Source: an uncultured Bacilli bacterium (GTDB lineage: Bacteria; Bacillota_I; Bacilli_A; RF39; UBA660). Taken from it: a stretch of 46,603 nt of DNA. Every line of letters starts with the position of its first letter. The stretch's first letter is position 1. The notes beneath the pieces were generated by a model, which saw only the letters and a list, made by a program, of their open reading frames with translations, was not told the DNA's origin and did not search any database. Positions 1-8,180 of the stretch are shown piece after piece. The DNA is taken from contig CANQBE010000005.1 of the NCBI GenBank assembly GCA_947589515.1, positions 1 to 46,603 of the forward strand, in the 5' to 3' direction. A program made the position numbers and the translations under genes.

Positions 1-1602
1 CCTTTAAAATACATTAAATTTAGTTATAATAAAGACAATAGTCCCTATTCTAATCCGATTCAATTATCTAACTTAGATACCAGTTTAGTATTTTTAAGAA
101 ATGTAATCATAAAACCAGGAGAAGAACATCAGTATGGCATCAAGTTATGGATAGATATTAGCGCACCAAATGAGATTCAAGGAAAAGAGTTTAAAGCAAG
201 GATTGTAGTAGATAGTATTCAAGATGTAGACGATGGATATGTAGTAGATACAGCACCAGTAATTACTTTAAGAAAAGATGCCAAAGGAAATCAAGATGTT
301 CATTTAAAAGTAGGAGATGTCTATCAAGAATTAGGAGTAGAAAAAGTAGAAGATGATCAAGAGATATTTACAATCGATGATGTCACAACAACGATTGAAT
401 ATTATAATGGAATCGATGAAGAAGTAAAAGAAGTAACTAATATCGATACTACTCAAATAGGAATCTACTATATTACTTATCATGTAACAGATCAAAGTGG
501 TAATATTGGACAAGTAGTAAGAACAGTAGTAGTAAATAGTACAGATGAGATACCAACTATTCATTTAGTAGGAGAAGAAGTAATTATTATTGAAGAAACA
601 GATGATTTTATGGATTCTAGTGTAGAAGTAGAAGAAGGAAACAAAGTAGTAACGATAGGAGAAGTAAAGACAAATGTAATAGGAAATTATACAGTTAGAT
701 ATATTGTGGTAGATCAAAAAGGTAACTTAAATAGTGTAATCAGGACCATACAAGTAAAAGAAGCAACAACATTAAAAGATAAGATTTTGACACAGAATAA
801 TTTAATAGAAAAGGAACCAACCTTAACAACATCAAGTAATAATACAGATGATGAAAATGGATTATATAAATCAGGAGACACTAATGATGGAAAACCTACC
901 TATTATTTTAGAGGAACAGTAGAAAATAATTATGTAGAATTTGCAGAACAATTATGGAGAATAGTGAGAATTAATGAAGATGGAACAGTAAGATTAATTA
1001 AGCAAGATGGCATCAATGATAATACTCTATATTATTTTAATCAAAATAAGGATAGTAAAGATTTTATGTATTATAGTGAAAGTGACATAAACAATGGATT
1101 AAAAAATGTATTATATAATTGGTACCTAAAAAATATAGATAATCAAGGATATTCCAAATATATTCAAATAGGCAATTACTTTTGCGAACAAGCAAGAGTA
1201 ACCACTCAAACAGCTTATGCTGATGTTAGAAATAATGGGACAATTATGAATTTATATTCTAACTATATTCCAAATTTTAAATGTAGCGTAGATGAAAATG
1301 GAAAAGGATTGGTATATACATATATAGGTTTAATTAATTATGATGAAGTAGTATTTGCAGGAGGATATCATTCACAACAAAATAGTAATTACTATTTACA
1401 TAATAATACTAATTTTTGGATGATAAGTCCTGGTGGATATAGTGGTGCTAATGCCGCTGTTTGGTATGTTCAAGAGTCTGGTAATCTTCACATGAATACT
1501 GTAATTGGTAGTGAAACAATACGCCCAGTTATCAATCTGAATACTAATACCAAAGCTGTTGGTTTAGGTACAAGTGATAAACCATATAAGATTGTATATT
1601 AA
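1..1602 (+). CDS. Surface protein with TasA-like, Ig-like (DUF5011-type) and C-terminal domains (5' end outside window)
   Basis: The reading frame is open from base 1, so an N-terminal part lies upstream of the window; 533 codons are seen. The first ~75 residues (ending in a phrase like IKLWIDISAPNEIQGKEF) resemble the end of TasA/camelysin-type proteins exported by SipW. Two β-sandwich Ig-like repeats of DUF5011/HYR style follow (about residues 85-180 and 180-255; the signature is YYITYHVTDQSGN, then a related copy). The C-terminal ~240 residues form a domain ending in RPVINL...GLGTSDKPYKIVY, a tail I associate with surface proteins of gut Tenericutes-like Bacilli. No sortase motif or membrane anchor is visible at the C-terminus. 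The role is probably cell-surface adhesion or matrix, by inference. A strong terminator follows. Confidence 0.72.
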   Translation, partial: PLKYIKFSYNKDNSPYSNPIQLSNLDTSLVFLRNVIIKPGEEHQYGIKLWIDISAPNEIQGKEFKARIVVDSIQDVDDGYVVDTAPVITLRKDAKGNQDVHLKVGDVYQELGVEKVEDDQEIFTIDDVTTTIEYYNGIDEEVKEVTNIDTTQIGIYYITYHVTDQSGNIGQVVRTVVVNSTDEIPTIHLVGEEVIIIEETDDFMDSSVEVEEGNKVVTIGEVKTNVIGNYTVRYIVVDQKGNLNSVIRTIQVKEATTLKDKILTQNNLIEKEPTLTTSSNNTDDENGLYKSGDTNDGKPTYYFRGTVENNYVEFAEQLWRIVRINEDGTVRLIKQDGINDNTLYYFNQNKDSKDFMYYSESDINNGLKNVLYNWYLKNIDNQGYSKYIQIGNYFCEQARVTTQTAYADVRNNGTIMNLYSNYIPNFKCSVDENGKGLVYTYIGLINYDEVVFAGGYHSQQNSNYYLHNNTNFWMISPGGYSGANAAVWYVQESGNLHMNTVIGSETIRPVINLNTNTKAVGLGTSDKPYKIVY

Positions 1603-1646
1603 AAATTTCAAAAACTTATCAAGAATCTTTTGAAGAGAAAAAAATC

Positions 1647-1700
1647 AAGGAATCCTCAAATTTCCGTATGGAAAAATGAGAAATTCCTTTTTCTTTTGTT
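1647..1700 (+). terminator. Rho-independent terminator after surface protein gene
   Basis: Long interrupted hairpin: AGGAAT/ATTCCT, CTC/GAG and TTTCC/GGAAA arms around GTAT, followed by TTTTTCTTTT. Confidence 0.8.
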
Positions 1701-1777
1701 TGAAATTAGGAAAGTAGAAGATAGGAGAAAAATAGAATGATTACTCTATTTCCCAAACAGAACACATAAATTACGAA

Positions 1778-2089
1778 TTAGTATTTTGGCGTTTCCTTTG
1801 CAAGTTCAATAATTAAATTCATATTATCATCATTAGCCATAATATTTTTGTGAATTTGATTACATTTTTCACACTGGTAGATAATTTTATAAGTATCTTT
1901 GAACTTTTCAATTCCAATAGGTTTTAAAAGACCTTGACACTTGTTTGCTCTATCACCAGGCATGATATCTACATGTTTTGAGTATAAACAATAAGGACAA
2001 TGATCACGGGCTGTATAATTTAATTTGCTTACTGCTTTTCTACAGTTTTCACAAGTAAAATTTTCATCTTTCATGGTAAATCTTTTCAT
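1778..2089 (-). CDS. RNHCP-type zinc-ribbon protein
   Basis: A 103-residue protein with CxxC near the N-terminus (CENC), the RDHCPYC signature that defines the RNHCP family, and a third pair (CEKC) near residue 74. The pattern predicts a zinc-ribbon fold; the biochemical role of the family is not established. The first ATG follows a short AAGAGTG Shine-Dalgarno. It diverges from scpA, and both promoters lie in the ~120-bp gap, where a minus-strand TATAAT is visible about 25 bp before the start codon. Confidence 0.75.
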   Translation of the reverse strand: MKRFTMKDENFTCENCRKAVSKLNYTARDHCPYCLYSKHVDIMPGDRANKCQGLLKPIGIEKFKDTYKIIYQCEKCNQIHKNIMANDDNMNLIIELAKETPKY

Positions 2090-2182
2090 AATATCACTCT
2101 TTTCTTATTTTCATTATAACAAATTTTAGGCTTTATGAAAATTTATCATAAACTGTTGATAGAGTTCCATCAAAAAATATGA

Positions 2183-2188
2183 TATAAT
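2183..2188 (+). promoter_or_regulatory. -10 box of scpAB promoter
   Basis: TATAAT 23 bases before the scpA ATG at 2211. An apparent ATG at 2187 lies inside this box, so the longer reading of scpA from 2187 is unlikely. No convincing -35 at 17 nt; TTGATA lies 21 nt upstream. Confidence 0.55.
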
Positions 2189-2210
2189 GCTTTTAGAAAT
2201 AGGTGATAAC

Positions 2211-2927
2211 ATGGAGTATGCAGTAAAAATTGATGCTTTTGAAGGCCCACTAGATTTACTTCTTCATTTAATCAAAGAATCCAAAGTCGATATTTGGGAT
2301 ATTAAAATTGTCGATATTACAAATCAATATTTGGATTATATCAAAAGCATGGAACAACTAAATTTAAATATCGCAAGTGAATATTTGATCATGGCTAGTG
2401 AATTAATGGAAATGAAATCTAAAATGCTTCTTCCACGATATCAAGAAGAGATAGAAGAAGAGGAAGAAGATCCAAGAGAGCAATTAATTCACAGATTAAT
2501 AGAATATCAAAAGTATAAAGATATGACTAAGAGTTTCAAGGAATTGGAAGAAGTTCGTCATGAATTTTATACAAAAGCACCAGCAAATCTAAAAGAATAT
2601 GTAGAAGAAGGTACTGTGATTACTAGCGATGTTACTTTAGATGATTTGATGAAGGCTTTTCAGAAATTTTTAGAAAGAAAACAGGCAGAAAAACCATTAT
2701 CCACAACAGTTACGAAAAGAGAAATTACTGTGGAAGAAAGAAGAAAAAGTATTCGTTCTATTTTAAAACAACAAAAAAAAGTAGATTTTTTTGATTTGTT
2801 TGAAGAAATCACAAAAGAATATATTGTAGTAACCTTTTTAGCAGTATTAGAAATGGCAAAAAAACAGGAATTAACTATTTATCAAGAAAATAACTTTGAT
2901 CATATCATATGTGAGGTGGTATCGTGA
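2211..2927 (+). CDS. scpA: Segregation and condensation protein A
   Basis: Kleisin subunit of the SMC-ScpA-ScpB condensin that compacts and separates sister chromosomes in the cytoplasm. The N-terminus has the family signature FEGPLDLLLHLI(K)ESKVDI at about residues 8-25, the acidic linker (EEIEEEEEDPREQ) lies in the middle, and a winged-helix C-terminus ends the protein; about 238 residues, normal for the family. The start at 2211 is chosen because AGGTG lies 5 nt upstream and the alternative ATG lies in the -10 box. The stop TGA overlaps the GTG start of scpB by 4 bases, giving translational coupling. Confidence 0.96.
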   Translation: MEYAVKIDAFEGPLDLLLHLIKESKVDIWDIKIVDITNQYLDYIKSMEQLNLNIASEYLIMASELMEMKSKMLLPRYQEEIEEEEEDPREQLIHRLIEYQKYKDMTKSFKELEEVRHEFYTKAPANLKEYVEEGTVITSDVTLDDLMKAFQKFLERKQAEKPLSTTVTKREITVEERRKSIRSILKQQKKVDFFDLFEEITKEYIVVTFLAVLEMAKKQELTIYQENNFDHIICEVVS

Positions 2928-3499
2928 ATCAATTAGCAGTATTAGAAGGACTTTTATTTGTAGTAGGAGAAGACGGACTAACCATTAGTCAAATCATGGA
3001 TATCTTAAATATTACAAATGACGAAGCCAAAGAATTAATTAGCACGTTAAAAGAAAAATATGAGCAAGAAACCAGTGGAATCAGAATTAACTTTTTAGGA
3101 AATACCTTTAAATTAACAACCAAAAAAGAACATCGTGAATATTATCAAAAATTAATTGAAAATCCAGAAAGTAGTGTACTTTCACAAGCAGCCCTAGAAA
3201 CTTTAGCAATCATTGCTTATAATCAACCAATTACTAGAATACAGGTAGATGAAATTAGGGGAGTCAGTAGTAGCCAAATGATGCGAAAATTGGTAGCAAA
3301 AGGTTTCATTAAGGAAGTAGGTAGAAGTGATGCGATTGGTAGACCTATTCTTTATCAAACAACTAGTGATTTTTTAGATTATTTTGGACTAGCTACAATT
3401 GATGATTTACCAGAAATGGAACAGTTTATGGATAATAATAATTCCGATAGTGATACTGATTTATATCAATCTAAATACAAAGAAGAAATAGAGGAGTAA
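2924..3499 (+). CDS. scpB: Segregation and condensation protein B
   Basis: Dimeric winged-helix partner of ScpA in the SMC condensin complex. The 191-residue protein starts with GTG inside the end of scpA and has the family core LSQAALETLAIIAYNQPITRIQVDEIRGV (split here as LSQAALETLAIIAYNQPIT then RIQVDEIRGV), followed by the GRPILYxTT...FLDYFGL segment. An acidic tail rich in N, D and S ends the protein, a normal variation. Overlap with scpA makes this a two-gene operon. Confidence 0.96.
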   Translation: MNQLAVLEGLLFVVGEDGLTISQIMDILNITNDEAKELISTLKEKYEQETSGIRINFLGNTFKLTTKKEHREYYQKLIENPESSVLSQAALETLAIIAYNQPITRIQVDEIRGVSSSQMMRKLVAKGFIKEVGRSDAIGRPILYQTTSDFLDYFGLATIDDLPEMEQFMDNNNSDSDTDLYQSKYKEEIEE

Positions 3500-3512
3500 T
3501 TAGGAAAAAGTA

Positions 3513-3541
3513 TTTACTTCTTTTTTTTTTCTTGCTATAAT
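3513..3541 (+). promoter_or_regulatory. tRNA-Leu promoter
   Basis: TTTACT (3513-3518), 17-nt spacer, TATAAT (3536-3541), 8 nt before the mature tRNA 5' end. Confidence 0.6.
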
Positions 3542-3549
3542 TTAGTCAT

Positions 3550-3635
3550 GCCCGAATGGCGGAATGGTAGACGCGGTGGACTCAAAATCCACTGATAGCA
3601 ATATCGTGTCGGTTCAAGTCCGATTTCGGGCACCA
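3550..3635 (+). tRNA. tRNA-Leu(CAA)
   Basis: An 86-nt tRNA with 7-bp acceptor stem GCCCGAA/TTCGGGC, discriminator A and encoded CCA. The anticodon loop is CTCAAAA between TGGA and TCCA, so the anticodon is CAA, decoding UUG. The T loop GGTTCAAGTCC is canonical. The long variable arm (after the anticodon stem) is the class II feature expected for leucine. Confidence 0.97.
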
Positions 3636-3672
3636 GGTTGATACAAAACTCGGAAAATTCGAGTAAAAATAG

Positions 3673-3701
3673 AAAACGTACTTGATAAAAGTGCGTTTTT
3701 A
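3673..3701 (+). terminator. Probable tRNA-Leu terminator
   Basis: AAAACGTACTT / AAGTGCGTTTT hairpin (one G-U pair) followed by a short T run. It overlaps the -35 region of the downstream small-RNA promoter. Confidence 0.55.
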
Positions 3702-3710
3702 TGTTATGAT
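3682..3710 (+). promoter_or_regulatory. Promoter of putative antitoxin small RNA
   Basis: TTGATA (3682-3687), exactly 17 nt, TATGAT (3705-3710); predicted start near 3717. Confidence 0.55.
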
Positions 3711-3716
3711 GAATAT

Positions 3717-3829
3717 GTCAAGGAAACTTGCATAAAATAAAAAAGGAACATTCAATATGCTAGTGTTGAGTGTTGCCAAAAGATTGGTTTCACCTAATTC
3801 AAAGCAGTTGAGTTAGGTGATTTTCTTTT
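3717..3829 (+). ncRNA. Putative structured small RNA (type I antitoxin candidate)
   Basis: From its promoter to its T-run the predicted transcript of about 113 nt folds into four successive hairpins: CAAG-GAAA-CTTG (3719-3730, GNRA loop); AACATTCAA with TTGAGTGTT (3747-3774, 9 bp with one G-U); CCAA-AAGA-TTGG (3776-3787); and a 13-bp terminator stem (3790-3802 with 3808-3820) followed by TTTTCTTTT. Its 3' end is antisense to the 3' end of the small peptide gene on the other strand. The 3' arm of the second hairpin can also pair over 9 positions, two of them G-U, with AACATTTAA at the predicted 5' end of the peptide mRNA. Expression has not been shown; the call rests on structure and layout. 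Confidence 0.5.
3790..3829 (+). terminator. Terminator of the small RNA; shared hairpin with the peptide mRNA
   Basis: 13-bp perfect stem beginning TCACCTAATTCAA, 5-nt loop, then TTTTCTTTT on the plus strand. On the minus strand the same hairpin directly follows the peptide stop codon but has only a weak T tract. Confidence 0.75.
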
Positions 3830-3911
3830 ATATTAAAACTATAAATAGTAATAATACTAATAGGAAGATAAGAATGATTAAAGATAGAATTAAAAAATCC
3901 TTCTTATTCAT
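3828..3911 (-). CDS. 27-residue hydrophobic membrane peptide (type I toxin candidate)
   Basis: The minus strand has a 27-codon ORF: MNKKD, then an almost unbroken run of Leu, Ile, Phe and Val to the end, giving one membrane helix. The ATG is preceded by a very strong Shine-Dalgarno (AAGGGAGG, 7-nt spacing), with a CTTC-ATAAA-GAAG hairpin just upstream of it. Its promoter is TTGTAT-17 nt-TATAAT. Length, hydrophobicity, strong SD, and convergent overlap with a structured RNA match the arrangement of TxpA/RatA, BsrG/SR4 and Fst type I systems, though the sequence does not match any of them that I recall. A plus-strand ORF over the same DNA (3817-4011) is a shadow. Confidence 0.55.
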   Translation of the reverse strand: MNKKDFLILSLIILIFLLVLLLFIVLI

Positions 3912-3972
3912 ACTATCGCCTCCCTTCTTTATGAAGTTTGGCAATCACCCAACTATTAAATGTTCCAAATTA

Positions 3973-4001
3973 ATTATATCAAACAAATGTTCTTTATACA
4001 A
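3973..4001 (-). promoter_or_regulatory. Promoter of the small hydrophobic peptide gene
   Basis: On the minus strand: -35 TTGTAT (4001-3996), 17-nt spacer, -10 TATAAT (3978-3973). Predicted start near 3966, so the mRNA would begin GGAACATTT. Confidence 0.65.
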
Positions 4002-4082
4002 GGTAAATTGATACTAAATTTGTCAATTTAGAAAATACACTTGCATATTGACTTTAGTAATATGTTTTTCAGGAGAATGTAT

Positions 4083-4898
4083 ATGTTAAGTATTAAAAAT
4101 ATTAATGATCAACAAAAAATGATGGAATATTATAGAACTAGTGATATGTTAAATTTATTATATTTTTTTCCACAACTAAGTCCTATTACAGATTTAATTA
4201 TTATAGAAAATGAAGAGGATTATCTAAGTCATCAAGAACTATTAATGAATTTTAATCAGAATAGAGTGGATACTCTAAAAGGTAGATGCCCTATTTTGGG
4301 TATAGAAAATTCAGGAAAAAGTAATTGCTTTTATGATACTTTAATAAAAGTAAAAGAAAAAGATCCATATGGAGTGTTAATTTTATTTAATATAGCTAGT
4401 AATTCTTCTGAAAGATATGAAAGGTATGCTGGAATATCTGTAGGAGTGGATTTAGGAAAGAATGTTTTTATAGATGCCGTTTCAAAAGGGTTTGATGGAA
4501 GAGAAGTATCAAAAAGTATTTGTACTCATGAAAGATATTTTATACCATGGTATGATTTAAGAAAACTTAGCATTGAAAATTTTAAGGAATATCAAACTTA
4601 TCAAATTAGTAATGAAGATTATCAAATGACTAGAAATGAAAGAATACAATTTTTAAAATCAATTGGTTTAAATTTAGCTATATTTTCTTCATATATTCCC
4701 AAAGATTATCAATCAATACCAGATTTTATATGGTTAAGCGTTATTAAAAATTTACTGAAGCAATTAGAAAAAAATGAAGATATTTTAGCAAGGTATGGAT
4801 TTACTAGTTTTGCTATTTCCGGTCACACGGAAGGCAATCAATTTGCACCATGGCAAATGTTTGATAAAAGTAGATATACACTAGTAAAGAAAAGATAA
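4083..4898 (+). CDS. Hypothetical protein, 271 aa
   Basis: I do not recognise this family. It is soluble, with no signal peptide or membrane segment. A region in the middle reads GISVGVDLGKNVFIDAV and is followed by the motif IPWYDLRKL; the C-terminal part is helical and ends in FAISGHTEGNQFAPWQMFD. ILGIENSGKS near residue 75 is not a true P-loop. The start at 4083 is chosen because AGGAG lies 7 nt upstream; ATGs at 4041 and 4077 lack usable spacing. It stands alone between the small RNA/peptide locus and a bidirectional terminator. Confidence 0.6.
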   Translation: MLSIKNINDQQKMMEYYRTSDMLNLLYFFPQLSPITDLIIIENEEDYLSHQELLMNFNQNRVDTLKGRCPILGIENSGKSNCFYDTLIKVKEKDPYGVLILFNIASNSSERYERYAGISVGVDLGKNVFIDAVSKGFDGREVSKSICTHERYFIPWYDLRKLSIENFKEYQTYQISNEDYQMTRNERIQFLKSIGLNLAIFSSYIPKDYQSIPDFIWLSVIKNLLKQLEKNEDILARYGFTSFAISGHTEGNQFAPWQMFDKSRYTLVKKR

Positions 4899-4950
4899 AA
4901 TATGATTGTTCCTTTCTTTAAGGATTCTATACTAAAAAACTATAAAAAAT

Positions 4951-4980
4951 AAGTCAACGAAACTACTGTTGACTTGTTTT
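4951..4980. terminator. Bidirectional terminator
   Basis: AAGTCAAC (4951-4958) pairs with GTTGACTT (4968-4975). Plus strand continues GTTTTT; minus strand continues ATTTTTTAT. It serves the converging hypothetical gene and the glycosyltransferase, whose last codons lie in the hairpin. Confidence 0.8.
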
Positions 4981-6057
4981 TACATTCATCATAATATCGA
5001 GATTATTTTTTAATCTTTCATTGGTTGGGTCCATAGAAAGTGCTTGTTGTTCATTTTCAATTGCGAAATCAAGGTTTCCTAAATAATAATAAGCAATGGC
5101 TAGTAAATCATATACGGTATGATCCCAACTAAATACTTCGTTAATATATGTTTTTTGATGTTTTTTAATTTTGAGTGCCAGTAAACAGTAGTTAACCAAC
5201 GCTTCCCAATTCTGTAATTCATATTCTAATAATGCTCTTTCCATATAAGGATCTCTTAAATGTGGTGCTTCTTGTATGGCTTTATCTAACCATAGTTTTG
5301 CTTCATCATAACGATGTAAATTTTTATAACACCTAGAAATAAATCTCATAGACGCACATCGTTCATCTTTCCATATGGCAGTTGGTAACGATAAATGTTT
5401 GATTAAAGTATCAATGGCTTCATTCCACTTTCCATAATACATATATTCTCTACCTAAATAATGCATATTTCTGTCATCAAAAGGATCTTCTTTTACTGAT
5501 AATTCTAATAATGGTAAGTAGCTACTTCGTGGTTTTGTAGAATCTGGATAGTGATTTAAAGTAATAGTATCCGTAGTTTTCTTTTTTTCCTTTTTCTTGC
5601 CAATATAAGTTAATACTTCATGAACAGGATGCGTCCAAGTATAATCAGTTAAACTATGAATCTTTTCAATATAAAAGTTGACTTTGGGATGATTTTCTTC
5701 ATCTAAACTCCAATTATAATTATAGGCTAATCTCGTTGTATTCTTATCCCAAACTTTTTCTAACTGTTCCCGCCATCCTTCTTCAAAAATTTCATCTAAA
5801 TCGGTACAAACACAAATATCGGTATCCTTTGGTAATAGTTTTAATGATTCATTTCTAGCAACATCAAATCGCCAAGGTTTAATCACTTTTTTCTTAACAT
5901 GAACTCCTAATTTTTTTAATTTTTTTCTCGTGTTATCTTTAGATCCCGTATCTAAAACATAGATTTCATCTGCCTCCTTCATAGAATCTACCCAACGAGT
6001 AACAAACTGTTCTTCATTCTTACAAATTGCATATACGCATACTTTGTATTTACTCAT
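4963..6057 (-). CDS. Glycosyltransferase family 2 with C-terminal TPR repeats
   Basis: Residues 1-200 form a GT-A fold of the SunS/YceG-like GT2 group: ICKNEEQFVTRWVDSM near residue 11, DTGSKDNT at 36-43, and a DxD-type acidic motif TDLDEI at 85-90 for metal and nucleotide-sugar binding. Residues ~200-345 are TPR helices (HYLGREYMYYGKWNEAI; AYYYLGNLDFAIENEQQAL). TPR-linked enzymes of this group often glycosylate peptides or proteins. It lies just downstream of two collagen-like genes on the same strand, so glycosylation of their Thr-rich GPT repeats is a plausible job (inference). The start at 6057 follows AGAGGTGG; the upstream ATG at 6084 has no SD. Confidence 0.8.
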   Translation of the reverse strand: MSKYKVCVYAICKNEEQFVTRWVDSMKEADEIYVLDTGSKDNTRKKLKKLGVHVKKKVIKPWRFDVARNESLKLLPKDTDICVCTDLDEIFEEGWREQLEKVWDKNTTRLAYNYNWSLDEENHPKVNFYIEKIHSLTDYTWTHPVHEVLTYIGKKKEKKKTTDTITLNHYPDSTKPRSSYLPLLELSVKEDPFDDRNMHYLGREYMYYGKWNEAIDTLIKHLSLPTAIWKDERCASMRFISRCYKNLHRYDEAKLWLDKAIQEAPHLRDPYMERALLEYELQNWEALVNYCLLALKIKKHQKTYINEVFSWDHTVYDLLAIAYYYLGNLDFAIENEQQALSMDPTNERLKNNLDIMMNVKTSQQ

Positions 6058-6089
6058 ATATCCACCTCTATAAATTTTATGCAAAATAA

Positions 6090-6119
6090 AAGTGATATAG
6101 AAAAAGATCTATATCACTT
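6090..6119 (-). terminator. Terminator-like hairpin between collagen-like gene and glycosyltransferase
   Basis: 12-bp perfect stem AAGTGATATAGA/TCTATATCACTT with 6-nt loop, followed on the minus strand by TTATTTTG. The glycosyltransferase may then rely on read-through, since a CATAAAATA element upstream (minus strand, near 6180) lies before this hairpin. Confidence 0.65.
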
Positions 6120-6267
6120 ATGGGAGATTTTATTAATAATATTTTCGTCAAGGAGTAATCGTTAACTTGACTCATTATATTTTATGTAAAACCTCTTTTT
6201 ATACTTATAATGTTAACCTAATTAACATGATGATAATTATGAAAGTAGTCCCTTTAAAATAGAAAAT

Positions 6268-6888
6268 CTAGTCGCTAATTTTCTTAACAGTTAAAGATGC
6301 ACCAACGTTTCCTGCTTCAGAGCTTCCTACTGTTAAAGTACCAGAACCAGTAGAAGCAGTAAAGGCCATATCAAGTTCATCACCTTCAGCTAACGTAACA
6401 ATAGTACTGCCACTAAATGTATCACTAACATTAGCTTGTGATGTTACAATCGAAATAGTAGCAGGAATATTTTGTTCATTACTTCTTACTGCAAAAGTAA
6501 CATTATCGGTACCACTAGTTGCTATATTTGCATAATAAGTAATTTCGTAAGTACCATTTTCTGATATGGTAATGCTATCAGCTGGAATATATGTTACATT
6601 AGCACTAGGTAGTTCCTCACTTAAATTAATTTCAATTGGATTAGTATCGGCAATAGCACCTGTTTGTTCAGAATTATTATATAATCCTCCATATGCTGCT
6701 AAACTAACACCTGCTGGCCCAGTTGGCCCTGTAGGCCCGGTTGGTCCGGTTGGCCCTGTTGGTCCCGTTGGTCCCGTAGGTCCAGTAGGCCCGGTTGGTC
6801 CAAGTGGTCCCGTAGGTCCAAGAGGTCCGGTTGGTCCTAGTAAATAACATCCACTACCAAGGTTTGGAAAACTATTTCCTCCACACAT
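6268..6888 (-). CDS. Collagen-like protein with BclA-type C-terminal domain
   Basis: A short N-terminal leader contains [10 protein letters not shown] (residues 13-22), followed by about 40 residues of Gly-Pro-Thr/Leu triplets forming a collagen triple helix, then a ~145-residue β-rich domain like the C1q/TNF-like trimerisation heads of exosporium BclA proteins. It has no signal peptide or sortase motif, which fits assembly on the spore from the mother cell rather than secretion. Start: AAGGAGG 8 nt before the ATG. Upstream the minus strand carries ACATATATTATGA, identical to the element before the neighbouring collagen-like gene and matching the CATANNNTA -10 of SigE/SigK. Thr-rich repeats are likely glycosylation sites. 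Confidence 0.85.
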   Translation of the reverse strand: MCGGNSFPNLGSGCYLLGPTGPLGPTGPLGPTGPTGPTGPTGPTGPTGPTGPTGPTGPAGVSLAAYGGLYNNSEQTGAIADTNPIEINLSEELPSANVTYIPADSITISENGTYEITYYANIATSGTDNVTFAVRSNEQNIPATISIVTSQANVSDTFSGSTIVTLAEGDELDMAFTASTGSGTLTVGSSEAGNVGASLTVKKISD

Positions 6889-6904
6889 ATTCTAATTCCT
6901 CCTT

Positions 6905-6917
6905 TCATTCATAATAT
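6905..6917 (-). promoter_or_regulatory. SigE/SigK-like -10 element of collagen-like gene 1
   Basis: Minus-strand ACATATATTATGA (CATANNNTA core) between the two collagen-like genes, about 25 bases before the start codon. No clear -35. Confidence 0.4.
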
Positions 6918-6961
6918 ATGTTTTCGAAAGAAAAGAAGCAATTATAAACACATAGTTACAA

Positions 6962-8071
6962 TTATCCTAAGTACTGAATGATAATATTAACAGGAGCATT
7001 GACATAATAAGAATCAGAAATAATATCCGTAATAATTGGAGAACTAAGATAAATAGGGGATTGACTTAAATTAACTAATTCCCATTTTTCATCGGTACTT
7101 GCTACTACAAACATACCTTGACCAACAATTCTTTCAGCAGCATGAGTTTCATTCCAAATACTAGCACCAGCATAGATAATATTAGAATTCTCTTGACGGA
7201 AACCAATAGCGATGACATCAGTATCATTTTCACTGATGTTGCAGTAAGCCGATACGATAAAGGTAATTTGAAATACTCCTTCTTTATCAAATTGAATATA
7301 ATTTTCATTCTGTTCTAAAGTATAAATTCCAGCATTATCCATTGCTTTTAACGAAATAGGAATTCTAGCATCAGATTCTACTTTTAAACCTTCTTGTGGA
7401 TAACCGCTATTAAAGGATACAAAGTACCCATTTGGAATTTCTAGTGGTCCAGGGGGTCCGGTTGGTCCTTCTTTACCCATAGGCCCTGCTTCCCCAGGAA
7501 TCCCTGCTACACCTTGAGGTCCTGGAATACCTTGAGGTCCACGAATTCTACCTACATCTTTCCAAGCATTTTCTGTTTCTGACCATACATATAAGTTATC
7601 GCCTACTAAATAAGAATCTCCTGGATTTCCTGTTTCATGTTCTCGTTCTAGCTCATCCAAACTATCATAAGACCCCAAAATAGTAACACTGGTTCCTGGT
7701 AATCCAGCTGGTCCCGTAGGCCCAGTAGGACCTATTTCTCCCATTTCACCCTGAGGTCCTTCTTTTCCATCCATTCCTCTTGGAATGATAAAATCAAAAA
7801 CATGTTCCAATCCATATTTATGATCGATAACTTCTACCTCTGTTCCTGGATCAGTTGTAACGACCTCTCCAACTTGAATCGATTCTGTAGAACCCATTTC
7901 TCCTTGAGGTCCCATTGGTCCCGTAGGCCCAGTAGGACCTGTTGCCCCAGTTGGTCCAGTTGGTCCGATTGGACCACCACCAGGACCTGTTGGCCCGGTT
8001 GGTCCAGTTGGTCCCAATAAATAACACCCATTGTTAAAAGGAAAACAATCTTTTTTATTCTTACTTACCAT
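6962..8071 (-). CDS. Collagen-like protein with interrupted triple helix and C-terminal head
   Basis: The 369-residue paralogue shares the leader [14 protein letters not shown] with its neighbour. Collagen stretches lie at about 17-58, 103-125 and 175-208. Between them are two non-collagen inserts, one with [18 protein letters not shown] text (residues ~65-95) and one reading [21 protein letters not shown], a motif common in Firmicute collagen-like proteins. The last ~160 residues are a β-rich head. Probably a spore-surface filament protein, by analogy with Bacillus and Clostridium exosporium collagens. SD AAAGGAT precedes the ATG. Confidence 0.83.
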   Translation of the reverse strand: MVSKNKKDCFPFNNGCYLLGPTGPTGPTGPGGGPIGPTGPTGATGPTGPTGPMGPQGEMGSTESIQVGEVVTTDPGTEVEVIDHKYGLEHVFDFIIPRGMDGKEGPQGEMGEIGPTGPTGPAGLPGTSVTILGSYDSLDELEREHETGNPGDSYLVGDNLYVWSETENAWKDVGRIRGPQGIPGPQGVAGIPGEAGPMGKEGPTGPPGPLEIPNGYFVSFNSGYPQEGLKVESDARIPISLKAMDNAGIYTLEQNENYIQFDKEGVFQITFIVSAYCNISENDTDVIAIGFRQENSNIIYAGASIWNETHAAERIVGQGMFVVASTDEKWELVNLSQSPIYLSSPIITDIISDSYYVNAPVNIIIQYLG

Positions 8072-8088
8072 TTTTTTCTATCCTTTCT

Positions 8089-8101
8089 ATCATAATATAT
8101 G
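8089..8101 (-). promoter_or_regulatory. SigE/SigK-like -10 element of collagen-like gene 2
   Basis: Minus-strand ACATATATTATGA, identical in 13 of 13 bases to the element before the other collagen-like gene. Confidence 0.4.
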
Positions 8102-8180
8102 TAGAAAGCCTAAAATGGATAAAAGAAAAATCAAACTTCACTTATTTTTTTCACTTTCATAGGATGTAATAGGTGATTTT

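Noticed and set aside
3817..4011. 64-codon plus-strand ORF
   Set aside because: No SD; it overlaps the small-RNA terminator and is antisense to the better-supported 27-residue peptide gene.
4310..4340. P-loop in the hypothetical protein at 4083 (IENSGKS)
   Set aside because: Lacks the GxxxxGK[ST] spacing and downstream Walker B; chance likeness.
6566..6847. Plus-strand ORF rich in Gly-Pro-Val
   Set aside because: Mirror reading of the collagen repeat on the minus strand.
7802..8020. Ser/Trp/Cys-rich ORFs opposite or out of frame in the second collagen-like gene
   Set aside because: Shadows of the GPT repeat; no SD.
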